Assembly: GCF_001693515.2 (NCBI RefSeq)
Contig: NZ_CP042968.1
Coordinates: forward strand, 6,324,001-6,388,000
Length of the DNA stretch: 64,000 nucleotides
Reading direction: 5' to 3'
DNA from: Bradyrhizobium paxllaeri
GTDB taxonomy: Bacteria; Pseudomonadota; Alphaproteobacteria; Rhizobiales; Xanthobacteraceae
The translations under genes and the position numbers were made by a program. Numbering within the stretch: the first letter of the stretch is position 1; every line of letters starts with the position of its first letter. Shown one piece after another: positions 26,946 through 38,253 of this stretch. The notes beneath the pieces are model-generated. The model ran no database searches and had not been told where the DNA came from. It worked only from the letters and a program-made list of their open reading frames with translations.

Positions 26946-27959
26946 TCAGCTCTCCATCAGCCGGGTCAGCGCGCGGCCGACGCGATCAGGGCCCGGGAAA
27001 TAGTCCCACTCCTGCGCGTGGGGATAAGGCGTATCCCACCCGGTCACGCGAACGACCGGCGCCTCGAGATGGTAGAAGCAGCGCTCCTGGATCAGCGCAG
27101 AAAGCTCGGCGCCGAAGCCCGATGTGCGGGTTGCCTCGTGTACGATGAGGCAGCGGCCTGTCTTGACGACTGATTGAATAATGGTCTCGAGGTCGAGCGG
27201 CACCAGCGATCTGAGATCGATGATCTCGGCGTCGACGCCAACCGACTGACGCGCCGCCTCGACGACATGGACCATGGTGCCATAGGCAAGGATCGACACA
27301 TCGGTGCCTTGACGGCGAACCGCCGCTTTGCCGATCGGCACGGTGTAGTAGCCTTCCGGCGTTTCGCTCAGCTCGTGCTTCGACCACGGCACGACTGGCC
27401 GGTCATGGTGACCATCGAAGGGACCGTTGTAGATCCGCTTCGGCTCGAGAAACATCACGGGATCGTCGTCCTCGATCGCGGCGATGAGCAGTCCCTTCGC
27501 GTCATGCGGGTTCGATGGAATAACCGTCTTCAACCCCGCAACATGTGTGAACAGCGCTTCCGGACTTTGGCTGTGGGTCTGCGCGCCGAAGATGCCGCCG
27601 CCACAGGGCATGCGCACGACGATAGGTGAGCTGAACTCGCCGGCCGAGCGGAAGCGCAGCCGCGCCGCTTCCGACACCAGTTGGTCGTAGGCCGGGTACA
27701 TGTAGTCGGCGAACTGAATTTCAGCGATGGGCCTTAGTCCATACGCACCCATGCCGACGGCGATACCGACGATGCCGCTTTCGGAGATCGGGGTGTCAAA
27801 GCAGCGCGATGGCCCATACTTGCGCTGCAGACCATCCGTGCAGCGGAAGACCCCGCCGAAACGGCCGACGTCCTGACCGAAGGTGACGACGCGATCGTCC
27901 CGCGCCATCATGACATCCATGGCATCGCGGATCGCTTCGATCATCGTGAGAGAGGACAT
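26946..27959 (-). CDS. bkdA2: Branched-chain alpha-keto acid dehydrogenase E1 beta
   Basis: A 337-aa transketolase-like beta subunit with FGQDVGRFGGVF, PISESGIVGIAVG and RMPCGGGIFGAQTHSQSPE, the conserved thiamine-diphosphate and interface segments of E1 beta. It forms an alpha2beta2 E1 with BkdA1. Two-base gaps separate it from both neighbours. Confidence 0.93.
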   Translation of the reverse strand: MSSLTMIEAIRDAMDVMMARDDRVVTFGQDVGRFGGVFRCTDGLQRKYGPSRCFDTPISESGIVGIAVGMGAYGLRPIAEIQFADYMYPAYDQLVSEAARLRFRSAGEFSSPIVVRMPCGGGIFGAQTHSQSPEALFTHVAGLKTVIPSNPHDAKGLLIAAIEDDDPVMFLEPKRIYNGPFDGHHDRPVVPWSKHELSETPEGYYTVPIGKAAVRRQGTDVSILAYGTMVHVVEAARQSVGVDAEIIDLRSLVPLDLETIIQSVVKTGRCLIVHEATRTSGFGAELSALIQERCFYHLEAPVVRVTGWDTPYPHAQEWDYFPGPDRVGRALTRLMES

Positions 27960-27961
27960 GC

Positions 27962-29475
<1,514 letters not shown>

Positions 29476-29587
29476 TGGCTGATCTCCTCGGCAAAACTCT
29501 ACCGCTGGATCGCCAGGTGATTTTCCCGTTATCTTGTGCGATGTTGCGACCTTGCAGAAGAATCGTCTTCAGATATGGAGATTTGCG

Positions 29588-30100
29588 ATGAAATCATCTT
29601 CGACGGCAAAGCAGCGGACCAAGGCGGACCTCGACCTGACCGATCGAAAGATCCTTTCGATTCTTCGCAGCGAAGGACGGCTGACCGTCAACGAGCTGGC
29701 CAATCGCGTCGGGCTGTCATCATCGCCGTGCTGGTCGCGGGTCCGGCACCTGGAGGAGATCGGCGTGATCAAACACTACTCCGCCGTCATCGATCACATC
29801 GCCGTCGGCCTGAAGGATCTCGTCTTCATCGAGGTGACGCTCGACAAGCATGACGACAAGGTGCTCGCCCGATTCGGTGACGCACTCGCCAGAATCCCGG
29901 AAGTGATCGAGGCTCACCTCGTCACCGGCGATTACGACTATCTGGTCAAGGTGGCGGTCGCCGACACCACGCATTACGAGCGCTTCCTTCGCGAGAAGCT
30001 CTACCGGATTCAGGGTATCCGGCACACGCGATCGACCTTTTCGCTGCGGACCCTCAAGCTCATCATGTCAGCCGATCCGCTGCTCGTCAGCGCGAGCTGA
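29588..30100 (+). CDS. bkdR: Lrp/AsnC-family regulator, BkdR-like
   Basis: A 170-aa Lrp-family protein: helix-turn-helix near residues 15-60 (LTVNELANRVGLSSSPCWSR) and a C-terminal RAM effector domain (HLVTGDYDYLVKV). GGAG sits seven bases before ATG 29588. In Pseudomonas BkdR is an Lrp homologue encoded divergently from bkdA1 and activates it in response to branched-chain amino acids. The same arrangement is seen here, with the 112-bp space 29476-29587 as the shared promoter. Confidence 0.85.
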   Translation: MKSSSTAKQRTKADLDLTDRKILSILRSEGRLTVNELANRVGLSSSPCWSRVRHLEEIGVIKHYSAVIDHIAVGLKDLVFIEVTLDKHDDKVLARFGDALARIPEVIEAHLVTGDYDYLVKVAVADTTHYERFLREKLYRIQGIRHTRSTFSLRTLKLIMSADPLLVSAS

Positions 30101-30434
30101 TTAGCCGGCGAAGTGATCGGCGTAAACCTTTGGCCAGACGACCACATCACCGGCTGCCAAAAACTTGGCCTGCCCTGACGGATTCAGTTCAGGCTGGTCA
30201 CGCTAATTGTCTCTGGATTTTCTTTTATCTCTCGATGCTCACGTCGTGCACACGTGGCCTTCTAACTGATGGAAAATCTTAAACTCTCAGTCCAATCCAT
30301 CATTGGATAAACCCCAGCGGCATTCTTGGTCGCCGTCTGCTGAGGCCGGGCTAGGCCTCACCCGCGCAACGAACTGCTGAACTATGGCGCGATGCCCCCT
30401 TCGCGTTGCCGGCCCGCTGGTTGATTACTGCCCC
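30101..30434. other. Intergenic region before the island
   Basis: About 330 bp after bkdR. No gene, RNA or repeat was recognised here. The tRNA terminator and the attachment repeat follow directly. Confidence 0.4.
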
Positions 30435-30470
30435 AAAAAGACCGTTTGAAAAATCAGCTACTCAAACGGT
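30435..30470 (-). terminator. Probable original terminator of the tRNA-Lys gene, left outside the island
   Basis: ACCGTTTGA (30441-30449) and TCAAACGGT (30462-30470) form a perfect 9-bp stem. On the minus strand it is followed directly by CTTTTT. It reads in the direction of the tRNA-Lys gene, whose 3' copy lies 23 bp away, and no other minus-strand gene ends here except jetD. The simplest reading is that it terminated tRNA-Lys before the island inserted between them. Confidence 0.7.
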
Positions 30471-30492
30471 TTCTGTCGCTAAGGCATTGAAA

Positions 30493-30537
30493 TGGTGGGC
30501 GCACCAGGGCTCGAACCTGGGACCCGCTGATTAAGAG
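30493..30537 (-). repeat. 45-bp copy of the tRNA-Lys 3' end (left attachment site)
   Basis: These 45 bases equal 59224-59268 exactly, from the CCA end through the T-arm and variable region into the anticodon loop (ending TTAAGAG on the plus strand). After that the copy diverges, so it is not a functional tRNA. It marks the distal end of an element integrated at the tRNA 3' end. Confidence 0.9.
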
Positions 30538-30726
30538 ACAGCCCCGGGTTGAGAACAATCAATGACTTACTGGTCGCACCACTGGGCTTATCCGGCCGAA
30601 AATGGGCATTCGTCGCACGATCATGATCCTCCATTACGCTGGTTGTTATCCGAAGTGGTCGGAGCACTACCCCCGGGGGCCTTGCCATCTCCCTGGCCAA
30701 GCTTACCCAGTTCCCCTTGTTAAGCC

Positions 30727-31773
30727 CTAGGTCCAGTCCGACACATGTGCAGACATCAATACACGCGTCCCTAATGCTTCCTGCGGAACACGCTGCTTCG
30801 AAGCAAACAAAGCAGTAACAGAACTTCGTATGTCAGGTGGAAGCCACGCAAGATCCTCATCCGCTACCCGCTCATTCCCCTCAAGCGGCGTGCGCGTCCC
30901 ATGTTCAAGAAGCCACGTATAGAGCGACGGTGCAGGCTGAAGCGGAAGAGCGAGCCGCCAGGCACGCCGCTGCGCGGCCCGGCTGGCGATCCGCAAGCCG
31001 GCCGGATCAATGTCGCCAAAGTAGTACAGCGCCTGCGCCTGCAACCGCCCTATTAGCTCATCGATGAACGTCTCGTCATAGGCGAGGCTCTTGGCGTGGC
31101 CACCACCTGCATACGCAACCGCGGATAGGCGGGCTGCCGACCGATTCCACATCGAAAACGAGACCCAGGTGTCGTTGTTCTCGACGATCAGAATGGGCTT
31201 GCCTAAAGCCGCTGCTGGACCTGCCTCGAAAGGAAGTGGAATGGGACAGATGCGGCAGCCAAGCGACAACAGGCTCAAGCGCCCGAAGAGGTGGTCGCTT
31301 CCTGCGCGCAGGCGGTCGAGACGCTTCTCGTCCCCGAAGATTTCGAGTGAGCGTTCCTTGATGGGCACGTTCAGCGACAAGTCAGGATCGCTTTTCAGCC
31401 ACTCATTAATACAGCGTGCGGCCTCGAGGCGGAGACGATTCCGCTCGCTTGCAGCAAACCCCAAGAGGGGGTGCCAGCTGTATCCTGGCGCGACGGCTGG
31501 AATACGCGGCGGTGTGGGTCCGGCAAGCACCACAAAACCCGGCAGCGGCATCCCGCCGGTTCGGTCCCAGCTCCGCTTGCCGAGCGGCAACACAATCTCG
31601 CCGGACGCCGCGGCGCTTTGGAGAAGCTGCGCCAGGCGCGAGCGCCGGTCTGCCTGCTCCGCAAGCTCGGGGCAAGCGGCGGCAAATTCCTTGCGAAGCT
31701 GATCAAGTGGTATGCGGCGGCGACCCGTCCGTTTCAGCGCCTGAATAAGGCGCGCCGCGGGCTCATGCTGCAT
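30727..31773 (-). CDS. jetD: Wadjet-like nuclease subunit JetD
   Basis: A 348-aa protein with an N-terminal winged-helix region (residues 1-70, DUF3322-like) and a C-terminal Toprim fold related to DUF2220. The acidic residues are E198 (ILIVENND) and D254/D256 (YYFGDIDPAG), as needed for metal-dependent DNA cleavage. In Wadjet systems JetD cuts closed circular plasmids extruded by the JetABC motor. The start overlaps the end of jetC by 11 bases; it is the last gene of the operon. Confidence 0.85.
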   Translation of the reverse strand: MQHEPAARLIQALKRTGRRRIPLDQLRKEFAAACPELAEQADRRSRLAQLLQSAAASGEIVLPLGKRSWDRTGGMPLPGFVVLAGPTPPRIPAVAPGYSWHPLLGFAASERNRLRLEAARCINEWLKSDPDLSLNVPIKERSLEIFGDEKRLDRLRAGSDHLFGRLSLLSLGCRICPIPLPFEAGPAAALGKPILIVENNDTWVSFSMWNRSAARLSAVAYAGGGHAKSLAYDETFIDELIGRLQAQALYYFGDIDPAGLRIASRAAQRRAWRLALPLQPAPSLYTWLLEHGTRTPLEGNERVADEDLAWLPPDIRSSVTALFASKQRVPQEALGTRVLMSAHVSDWT

Positions 31774-34700
31774 GCTCGGACTCGCTCAGGAGAAACTCGG
31801 CCGCGCGCACGCGGATATATTGCGCCGCGCCGTCGCGGAACATACGCTCGCCCTGCACCAGCCGGGTGATGGTCGGAAACATATTCAGCACGTGCTTGTC
31901 CTCGACGCAGGTTGTGACGAAGAGCTGAATGTCGAGCACATCGGCCATGGTCTTTTGCAAGACGACGTGCTCCATGAGATTCGAAGTGCCATAGGTGTTG
32001 TCCAGCATGAGAAACCCGCCGGTTGCAGCATTTTTTCCATCGGCGCGCTCGTCCATCGCCATCTTCTGAATCACCGTGTAGAGAAGCATGGCGAGGGTTA
32101 CGCCTTCGCCATTCGAGACGCCGATACGGTCGACTGGCATGTAGGCCTCAATGGCATCGCGCTTGGGCTTGAGCATCTCAATACCCAGCGCACGGCCGCC
32201 CTGTGCGCGACTCAGCAATTCGGCCGCGAGCGCCGCGCCATCCTTTGGAACGCGCCCCATCACGACCTGCTCGTCCAGCCAGACCGCCAGCTGATTCCGA
32301 ATGGCATCCTGCGGCACCTCGCCGACGCGGCGCTTGACTTTTAGGATGCGCTCACCCCCGTAGATCGGTACGTGATCCGGAATCAATGAGGATCGTGCAG
32401 CGCGCCTCAAAAGATCGTCGGCATGCAGCACGTAGAGGCGCATCTGTTCGAGGCACGCATTCTGGTCGCGTTGCTGATTTTCAATCTCACTCCGCACAAT
32501 CGCCACGCGCTCTTCGATCCGCGCGGCGAGCGCGGCTCGTTCGCGGCCGGCTGTACGGGCGGTGAAGCGCCGCAGATTGTCCGCGACATGCGGCTCCAGC
32601 CGTCGGAAGCTCTCATCCTCGATGAGAAGGCGAACAACCTCGAAGGCGTCGTCGGCGGCTCCGGCGAGCTTCTGGACGGCTGAGACCGCCACATTCAGCC
32701 GGCTGACGAGCTGATCGAGTGCGGTCTCAAGCTCTTCATGGCTAAGACTGAGGTCTGGCAATTCGCCTCGATGGCTTTCCGGAAGGTGTCCTTCGGCATT
32801 CTTGATCTGCAGGTTGACTGCGGTGATCTTGCCCTTGATTCCAGTTTGGCGCGTCTGCAGGGCCGCATGCGCGCGATCCAAAGTCCGTTCCTCGGCTTCA
32901 AGGCCCGCGGTCAGTTCCTCCCGCTCCGCGGCAGCTCTATCCAATTCTTCAGCCGCCGCATCAGCAAGTTCCGGCACGGCAATCGGACTCAATTGCTCAT
33001 GCTCGAGCGCGCGCTTAAGCTTACCGTTGACAGGTCCGCGGGCAGCGCTCGCCGACCCAAGTGCGGTATCAGTCTGCACGACAGCGTCGTGCGCCCGCCT
33101 TTCATCCGCTTCGGCATCCGCAATCGCCCGCTCAAGATCGACAATAGCCTCGAACGGCTGGAGATCGGTGGCCACCAATCCCTCGTATGCCGTGTCGGCC
33201 GCGGTTGTGAGCTGGGCGACATTGATCTTCACGATACCGAGCCGCGCAGAGACCCTCGCCTGTTGCGCATCACGCTTGCTGTTGAGGATTTGCTCAGCCG
33301 TCCTGTATTGGGCGCTCAGATCCTCAAGAATACCCGTGCGATCAGGAGCACCGCCGTCCGTCTCGGGATAGTGCAGTTTCTCGCTTCGTCGGCTATGGGC
33401 GCGCTCGCGCAAGGTCGCCGCCTCTGCTCGCCGTGTCGCTGCGTCTTCGCGAGCCTGGCCCGCCGCCGCTTCGGCGACGCTCGCTGCCTGCTCTTCACTG
33501 CGCTGCTCGGATGCCGCCACGGGGATACGCGCCATGGCGGAAGCGATATCGGGATATCGCTTGGCGAACTGTTCGACATGCTGTACCCAGCTTTTCAGCC
33601 GGCTGATTGTGGCATTCGTATCCGAGAGTCGGCTCCTTATTTTCGTGCGCTCACCGGTGATCGCCTTTTGACGTTCGGCTGCCTGCTGTGCCTCGCGTGT
33701 GGCGCTCTCGGCGTCGCTCTGCAGGAGGCGCGAACGCCGCTGCAAGGCGTCCGGTCGTTCTTCATCGAACGCACCATGCAACTCCCGAAGGTTGTCGATC
33801 AGGACCTCCAAGTGACCGAGCTGGGTTAGCGCCTCGGCTAGTTCGCGCTCTTTTCCTTCGAGCGCGGCCGCGAGATGCGCCTTCTCCTCGGCAGCTGCCT
33901 GCTTATTGACGCGCGCGGCACTGAACGGGCCGAACACGACACCCGTGTCCGCAACGACGGCGGAGGCTTCAAGACTCGCTTCCGACACTACGACCGGGCC
34001 TCTTAATTTCAGCTTGTTATCGATGGCGAGGGTCGTCAGCGTCGCGCGGTCGAGGTGGGATACAAAGACACCGCTAAACCGAGCGGGATCGCTTCGCAGC
34101 AACGCCAGAGCCTTGTCGGCATCGGGTCGGTATTGCGCGAGATAGTGCTCGGCCGGGACGGCATGTGCCATGCCGGCGTCGCGTAAAGCCTGCACGACCA
34201 GGTTGACATCCTCCGGTACCGAGGACACGCCCTCGGCATCGAGAAAGGCAAGCTCGCCCTCGATCGTTTCGCGTTCGTTCGTCAGGGTACGGCGCCGCTC
34301 CTCGCTTAAGGCGCGGGCCGTACGCACGCGATCCAACAAATCCGTTCGGTAGGGATCGCTCGCATCGCCGGCAAGGACCGCAGCAAACACAGGACTGTCA
34401 AGTATGGCACGCTCAAGCCCGTGGCCTGTCTCGGCCCTCCGACCAAGCCGCTGCGCCTCCGCCGCCGAGGACTGCGAACGGCCGAGCGCCGCCGTGCGCT
34501 TTCCCTCGAGCTCATGTGTCTCCGCTTCAAGCCCTTCATCCGCCAACACCAAGCCCGCAACCTGATCCTCGAGATCCGCGCGCTCCATCTCCAGGCGGCT
34601 GATTGTGGCGGAAGGCCGCTCGGACGGTTTGCATGCACCCAGGCGTTCAAGCTCCTTCCGCTCCCGGTCATGGTCGGCCACGCGCGAGGCGAGCCGGTCC

Positions 34701-36109
34701 ACTTCCGCTTTGAAAGCATGGGCGCGCTTCATCGCCTCCGTTGCGATTCCGTGCTGGCGGTCCGCCTCTTCCTGAAGGTGGCGCGATTCGGCTTCCTTGG
34801 AGGCTGCATCGCCCTCCGCTTCAGACGCCAGTCGGTCCAGCAGGGCATGGAGGTTGGCTCCGGCGCGCGCGAGCCGCGCGCGGTCGGGCGCAAGGTCGCG
34901 CTCGATGCGCACAAGCTCCGCCTCAAGGTCGGCTTGCTCCGCTCTGGCCGACACCAGCTTGCGGAGCAGATCGGTCGCGCGCGCTGCTTTCAGGTTCCGT
35001 GCTGCGACGCTTGAGCGCTCTTTTGCTTGCGCGAGCTCAACTTTGGCGTCCTCGAAACGGCGATCCGCCGCCGCCTTCTCAAGAAAGAGAATCTCGCCCT
35101 GAAGCGTTCGCAAGCGCCTGCGCGCTGTCTCCAGGGACTGCTGCTTGAGAACGATTTCGCCCTCGACAGTGTTGTTCTCTACGTCAAGCTTGCTGCGCTC
35201 AAGCTTAAGCCGGCTAAAAAGGCGGCCGAGGCTCAAGAAATCCTGCTCGCGTTCCGCCTCTGCAGTTTCGAGCGCGGTCGCCGCCGTAGCGAAGGGCTGA
35301 AAGGAAGTTCCCAAGCGCGTGAGGGCTTTGTGTTGCTCCTTGCGCTGCGGCAATCCGCGAATCTTGGAGAGCGCTATCTCTAACGTTGTGATGATGCCTT
35401 CGGCGGCGTTCGTCGGAATCATGAACGAGAAGATCTTTTCCAAAAACTGCTGCTCGGTCTTAAAATCTAGGAACGTCGCGCCAATTCCACCCTCTTTTGC
35501 ACAGAACCGCCGCTGCACATCGACCAGCTTCAGGTCAACACCGAGTTCGTCGGTAAGGAACCGCCGCCATGCGGCGAGCGAGTCCGTATTATAGAACGTC
35601 GCGTGGGAAGCGCGCATCTCACGCGCCCACTTTGAAAAATCATCGAGCGAGCGGAGCGGGCTTTGGCTGCCAAGCCCCCGGAACGGCAAACCTTCCAATG
35701 ACAGCTCATCATCGCACTCGAAGCCAAAGAAACGGCGCAGACCGGGCTCTCCGTCATCACCTTTGGAGGCCGCGGTCAGCCAGAAAATCTGGCCGACGAC
35801 GTGCCGTATCGGCCGGTCCTTAACGCCGGGCTTAATTAACTCCAGCGCGACAACTCCCAGTCGGCCCGGCATAAAATAGTCTTCGATCTTGTGCTGGCGA
35901 TTAATCTCTGTCCGCAAGAACTTGCGGCGATCGGGCTCGAAGATGCTAAACAGCAGCGCGAGAACGGTCGTCTTGCCAACTCCATTGGGTGCATGAATGA
36001 CATGATGTGCTGGCCGCCCATCTTTGCCGACCGGCTTGACGAGCAGCTCTTCGAATACGCCGTCGACATAGCCGCAAGCATCAAGATAGGCGCGGTTGAT
36101 CTTAAGCAT
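31763..36109 (-). CDS. jetC: Wadjet-like SMC ATPase JetC
   Basis: A 1448-aa SMC/MukB-type ATPase. Walker A is APNGVGKTT (40-48). Long coiled coils fill residues of about 300-1250 with a central hinge-like region near 520-700. The C-terminal ATPase half has the signature VSNGEG (from about 1331) and a Walker B strand GFLMLDN (about 1364-1370). The residue after the Walker B Asp is Asn rather than the usual Glu. ATG 36109 follows GGAGAAGG and overlaps jetB by eight bases. It is the DNA-loop-extruding motor of the system. Confidence 0.88.
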   Translation of the reverse strand: MLKINRAYLDACGYVDGVFEELLVKPVGKDGRPAHHVIHAPNGVGKTTVLALLFSIFEPDRRKFLRTEINRQHKIEDYFMPGRLGVVALELIKPGVKDRPIRHVVGQIFWLTAASKGDDGEPGLRRFFGFECDDELSLEGLPFRGLGSQSPLRSLDDFSKWAREMRASHATFYNTDSLAAWRRFLTDELGVDLKLVDVQRRFCAKEGGIGATFLDFKTEQQFLEKIFSFMIPTNAAEGIITTLEIALSKIRGLPQRKEQHKALTRLGTSFQPFATAATALETAEAEREQDFLSLGRLFSRLKLERSKLDVENNTVEGEIVLKQQSLETARRRLRTLQGEILFLEKAAADRRFEDAKVELAQAKERSSVAARNLKAARATDLLRKLVSARAEQADLEAELVRIERDLAPDRARLARAGANLHALLDRLASEAEGDAASKEAESRHLQEEADRQHGIATEAMKRAHAFKAEVDRLASRVADHDRERKELERLGACKPSERPSATISRLEMERADLEDQVAGLVLADEGLEAETHELEGKRTAALGRSQSSAAEAQRLGRRAETGHGLERAILDSPVFAAVLAGDASDPYRTDLLDRVRTARALSEERRRTLTNERETIEGELAFLDAEGVSSVPEDVNLVVQALRDAGMAHAVPAEHYLAQYRPDADKALALLRSDPARFSGVFVSHLDRATLTTLAIDNKLKLRGPVVVSEASLEASAVVADTGVVFGPFSAARVNKQAAAEEKAHLAAALEGKERELAEALTQLGHLEVLIDNLRELHGAFDEERPDALQRRSRLLQSDAESATREAQQAAERQKAITGERTKIRSRLSDTNATISRLKSWVQHVEQFAKRYPDIASAMARIPVAASEQRSEEQAASVAEAAAGQAREDAATRRAEAATLRERAHSRRSEKLHYPETDGGAPDRTGILEDLSAQYRTAEQILNSKRDAQQARVSARLGIVKINVAQLTTAADTAYEGLVATDLQPFEAIVDLERAIADAEADERRAHDAVVQTDTALGSASAARGPVNGKLKRALEHEQLSPIAVPELADAAAEELDRAAAEREELTAGLEAEERTLDRAHAALQTRQTGIKGKITAVNLQIKNAEGHLPESHRGELPDLSLSHEELETALDQLVSRLNVAVSAVQKLAGAADDAFEVVRLLIEDESFRRLEPHVADNLRRFTARTAGRERAALAARIEERVAIVRSEIENQQRDQNACLEQMRLYVLHADDLLRRAARSSLIPDHVPIYGGERILKVKRRVGEVPQDAIRNQLAVWLDEQVVMGRVPKDGAALAAELLSRAQGGRALGIEMLKPKRDAIEAYMPVDRIGVSNGEGVTLAMLLYTVIQKMAMDERADGKNAATGGFLMLDNTYGTSNLMEHVVLQKTMADVLDIQLFVTTCVEDKHVLNMFPTITRLVQGERMFRDGAAQYIRVRAAEFLLSESEHAA

Positions 36110-36821
36110 TGACCTTCTCCGCTTGTGCTTCGCGGGCAATGTCGAGCAAGGGTACGGCGGCGTGTTCAGCCAGCATCATGCGAAAACGCGGTGTCACCAC
36201 ATAAAGATGATTGCCATCTTGGCGCTCGTCTACGGCGACGAGGCCCATCTCATGGAGATGGCCGAGGACAAGCGCAACCAACCCATGAAGATGGTTACGC
36301 GACCCGCGCCGCGCATCCTCGTTGACGTCGGGCAAGGCCCGCAGTGCTTGCCATCCACGCCGCCAGCGGGCGGCGGTGGCATCGCCTCGCTGGTCTTGTG
36401 ATTCCAGCGCCTGACAGAGCTTGCTCAAATGATCGCGCACCTCAGAGAGGGTTGCGCTCGGCGGCATGATCTCATCGTTGTCGAGTGCATCCTTGGCGGG
36501 ATAGAACGTCGCGCAAGCTGAGACAAGAACAAGCGCAATCACGGCACCATCGTCGTTGGAGACGTGCCGCCGGAAGCGCGAGATCGTGTAGCCAAATACG
36601 GACTCCGTTTCCGTCCCGAGTACAATGCCCGTGCGTAGCGAGACCCCGACCACCCTCAGTTTGAGGCCTTCCGCGACTGAGGTGACAAGGGCCTTGAACG
36701 CACCATCATCCATCCAGCGGCGCACGAGCTCGCGGTAATCGGGAAAGGCTTCCGGCAAGGCGCGTGGGTGCAGGCCCCACTCCACTAGCCGCGCCGCATC
36801 ACGAACATCATCAGGATGCAT
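36102..36821 (-). CDS. jetB: Wadjet-like MukE-type subunit JetB (DUF4194-like)
   Basis: A 239-aa winged-helix protein in the position of JetB. Conserved-looking segments are FPDYRELVRRW, GVSLRTGIVLGTETES and the C-terminal wing HLHEMGLVAVDERQDGNHLYVV. It bridges the kleisin JetA and the JetC heads in characterised Wadjets. It overlaps jetA by 11 bases and jetC by eight. Confidence 0.8.
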   Translation of the reverse strand: MHPDDVRDAARLVEWGLHPRALPEAFPDYRELVRRWMDDGAFKALVTSVAEGLKLRVVGVSLRTGIVLGTETESVFGYTISRFRRHVSNDDGAVIALVLVSACATFYPAKDALDNDEIMPPSATLSEVRDHLSKLCQALESQDQRGDATAARWRRGWQALRALPDVNEDARRGSRNHLHGLVALVLGHLHEMGLVAVDERQDGNHLYVVTPRFRMMLAEHAAVPLLDIAREAQAEKVNA

Positions 36822-38253
36822 GCGACCTCCCTATTGGCTTTCCAGTAAATCGGACGTCGGTGCCTTCCACGAAGCCCGCGTCAAACCGCGCCCCCAGAAT
36901 CGAGGCCTCGCCAGCGATGTCAGCTGTCCGCGGATCGATCGCTTGCTCAAGGATCAAAAACAGACAGCGCTGAAAGCTCATGTCGTCGGCATCTTTCTCG
37001 GCGGCACGCGCCAGAATATCGCCGAGTGTAATCGAGCCTGCCGCAAGTATCGTTGCACGCGCGAACGTTTCCGCACGCGCAATTGTAGCCGCATCGAAGG
37101 GGAGCGGAACCGGCGCCAAGGGTGCGCCCACCTCTAGAATGAACTCGCTTTCGCTATAATCCGCGAGATCCGGCTCGAACGCCTTGAGCGCGGCAGCGAG
37201 ATCGAACACCAGTGGCGTGAGCGCACCTGAAAGGGCGCAAAAAATCCTAGAGGCCGTGCGACTCAGGAAGGACACCGGCGCCTCAAGTAGGGGATTGAGG
37301 ATTTCGTGTTCGAGGTCCGGTAAGCGCGTTGGTGGGCGAAGCTTCAGCGCATCGGCCTGAAGCAACAGGTAATCGTCGGCGGTCGTCTGCACGATCACCA
37401 TCAAGTTGCGGTGTCGGTCATTCACATCAAGCAAGAGCGTGCGAACGCGGGCGAGATGACGTCGGTCGGTGTCGTCCGTAACATCCGCGGCTGTATCATT
37501 GAGATGAGAGAGCATCGCACCCTCACGCGCAATCGAGGCGTCGAGAAGATCGCGCGCCTCTTGCATCTTGGGCCCGAGCTCATGCTGCCACATTACCTTA
37601 AGGATGGCGCGGCGCGCCTCCGCCATAAGCAAGCGGAGCGCCTCGGCGAGGCGAACGCTGTTCGTCCGCGTTCGCTCGGCAGCGTTTACCGCATGGTCAT
37701 AGAGTCCACGCCTCAAGAATTCTTCGACAATGATCTCGCTCACCTGCGTAGCAGTTAGCGGATCATGATCCAGCAAGCTAAGATGGACCTCGATCGCCTC
37801 CTGGGTAAGCCGGTAGCCGACCTTGCCGTCCGGCAACGCCTCCGCGCGTAGGAGCCCAAACTCTAATGGTGCGCCGTCGGGTCTCTCAGGATCAAAGAGC
37901 CGCACCTTGAAGCGGGCGCGCCGATCGCGGGCGTTCGTCAACCCGTCAAAGACGTGCTCGGCGAAAGTTACAGCGTCGTCCGGAGAGATCGCGTTCCATT
38001 GGATAGCAGCAAGGCTTGCAAGATAGTCCAAGAGATCAGCGCGACTCGCAGTACCACCCGCCCCCATGCGTTCGATCAACAACTCAATGGCGGCAAGGGC
38101 TAGATAACGAAGGTCGACATGCTCGGCCACTTGGCCCTGGGTGTGCAGCAACACCTTCGTGTCTTCGAGCTTTTGAATGGGTGCAATCAGCGATAGCGCG
38201 CGAAGGTGGCTCGTAAGGCGTGGCGCCGTGGTGTGACCTTGGCTAGAATTCAT
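36811..38253 (-). CDS. jetA: Wadjet-like kleisin subunit JetA (DUF3375-like)
   Basis: A 480-aa largely helical protein and the first gene of the jet operon. The N-terminal winged-helix region, the central four-helix area (AEARRAILKVMWQHELGPKM) and the C-terminal winged helix fit a MukF-like kleisin. Assignment rests mainly on its place before jetB, jetC and jetD and on its size. Whether it is a type I or another Wadjet subtype is not decidable by eye. No clear ribosome site precedes ATG 38253. Confidence 0.75.
   Translation of the reverse strand: MNSSQGHTTAPRLTSHLRALSLIAPIQKLEDTKVLLHTQGQVAEHVDLRYLALAAIELLIERMGAGGTASRADLLDYLASLAAIQWNAISPDDAVTFAEHVFDGLTNARDRRARFKVRLFDPERPDGAPLEFGLLRAEALPDGKVGYRLTQEAIEVHLSLLDHDPLTATQVSEIIVEEFLRRGLYDHAVNAAERTRTNSVRLAEALRLLMAEARRAILKVMWQHELGPKMQEARDLLDASIAREGAMLSHLNDTAADVTDDTDRRHLARVRTLLLDVNDRHRNLMVIVQTTADDYLLLQADALKLRPPTRLPDLEHEILNPLLEAPVSFLSRTASRIFCALSGALTPLVFDLAAALKAFEPDLADYSESEFILEVGAPLAPVPLPFDAATIARAETFARATILAAGSITLGDILARAAEKDADDMSFQRCLFLILEQAIDPRTADIAGEASILGARFDAGFVEGTDVRFTGKPIGRSHAS

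Noticed and set aside
30493..30537. Possible second tRNA-Lys gene
   Set aside because: Only the 3' 45 bases are present; the sequence diverges within the anticodon arm and has no D-arm or 5' acceptor strand.
30479..30700. 73-codon minus-strand frame over the left attachment site
   Set aside because: It translates the tRNA fragment and flanking sequence; it is a chance frame.
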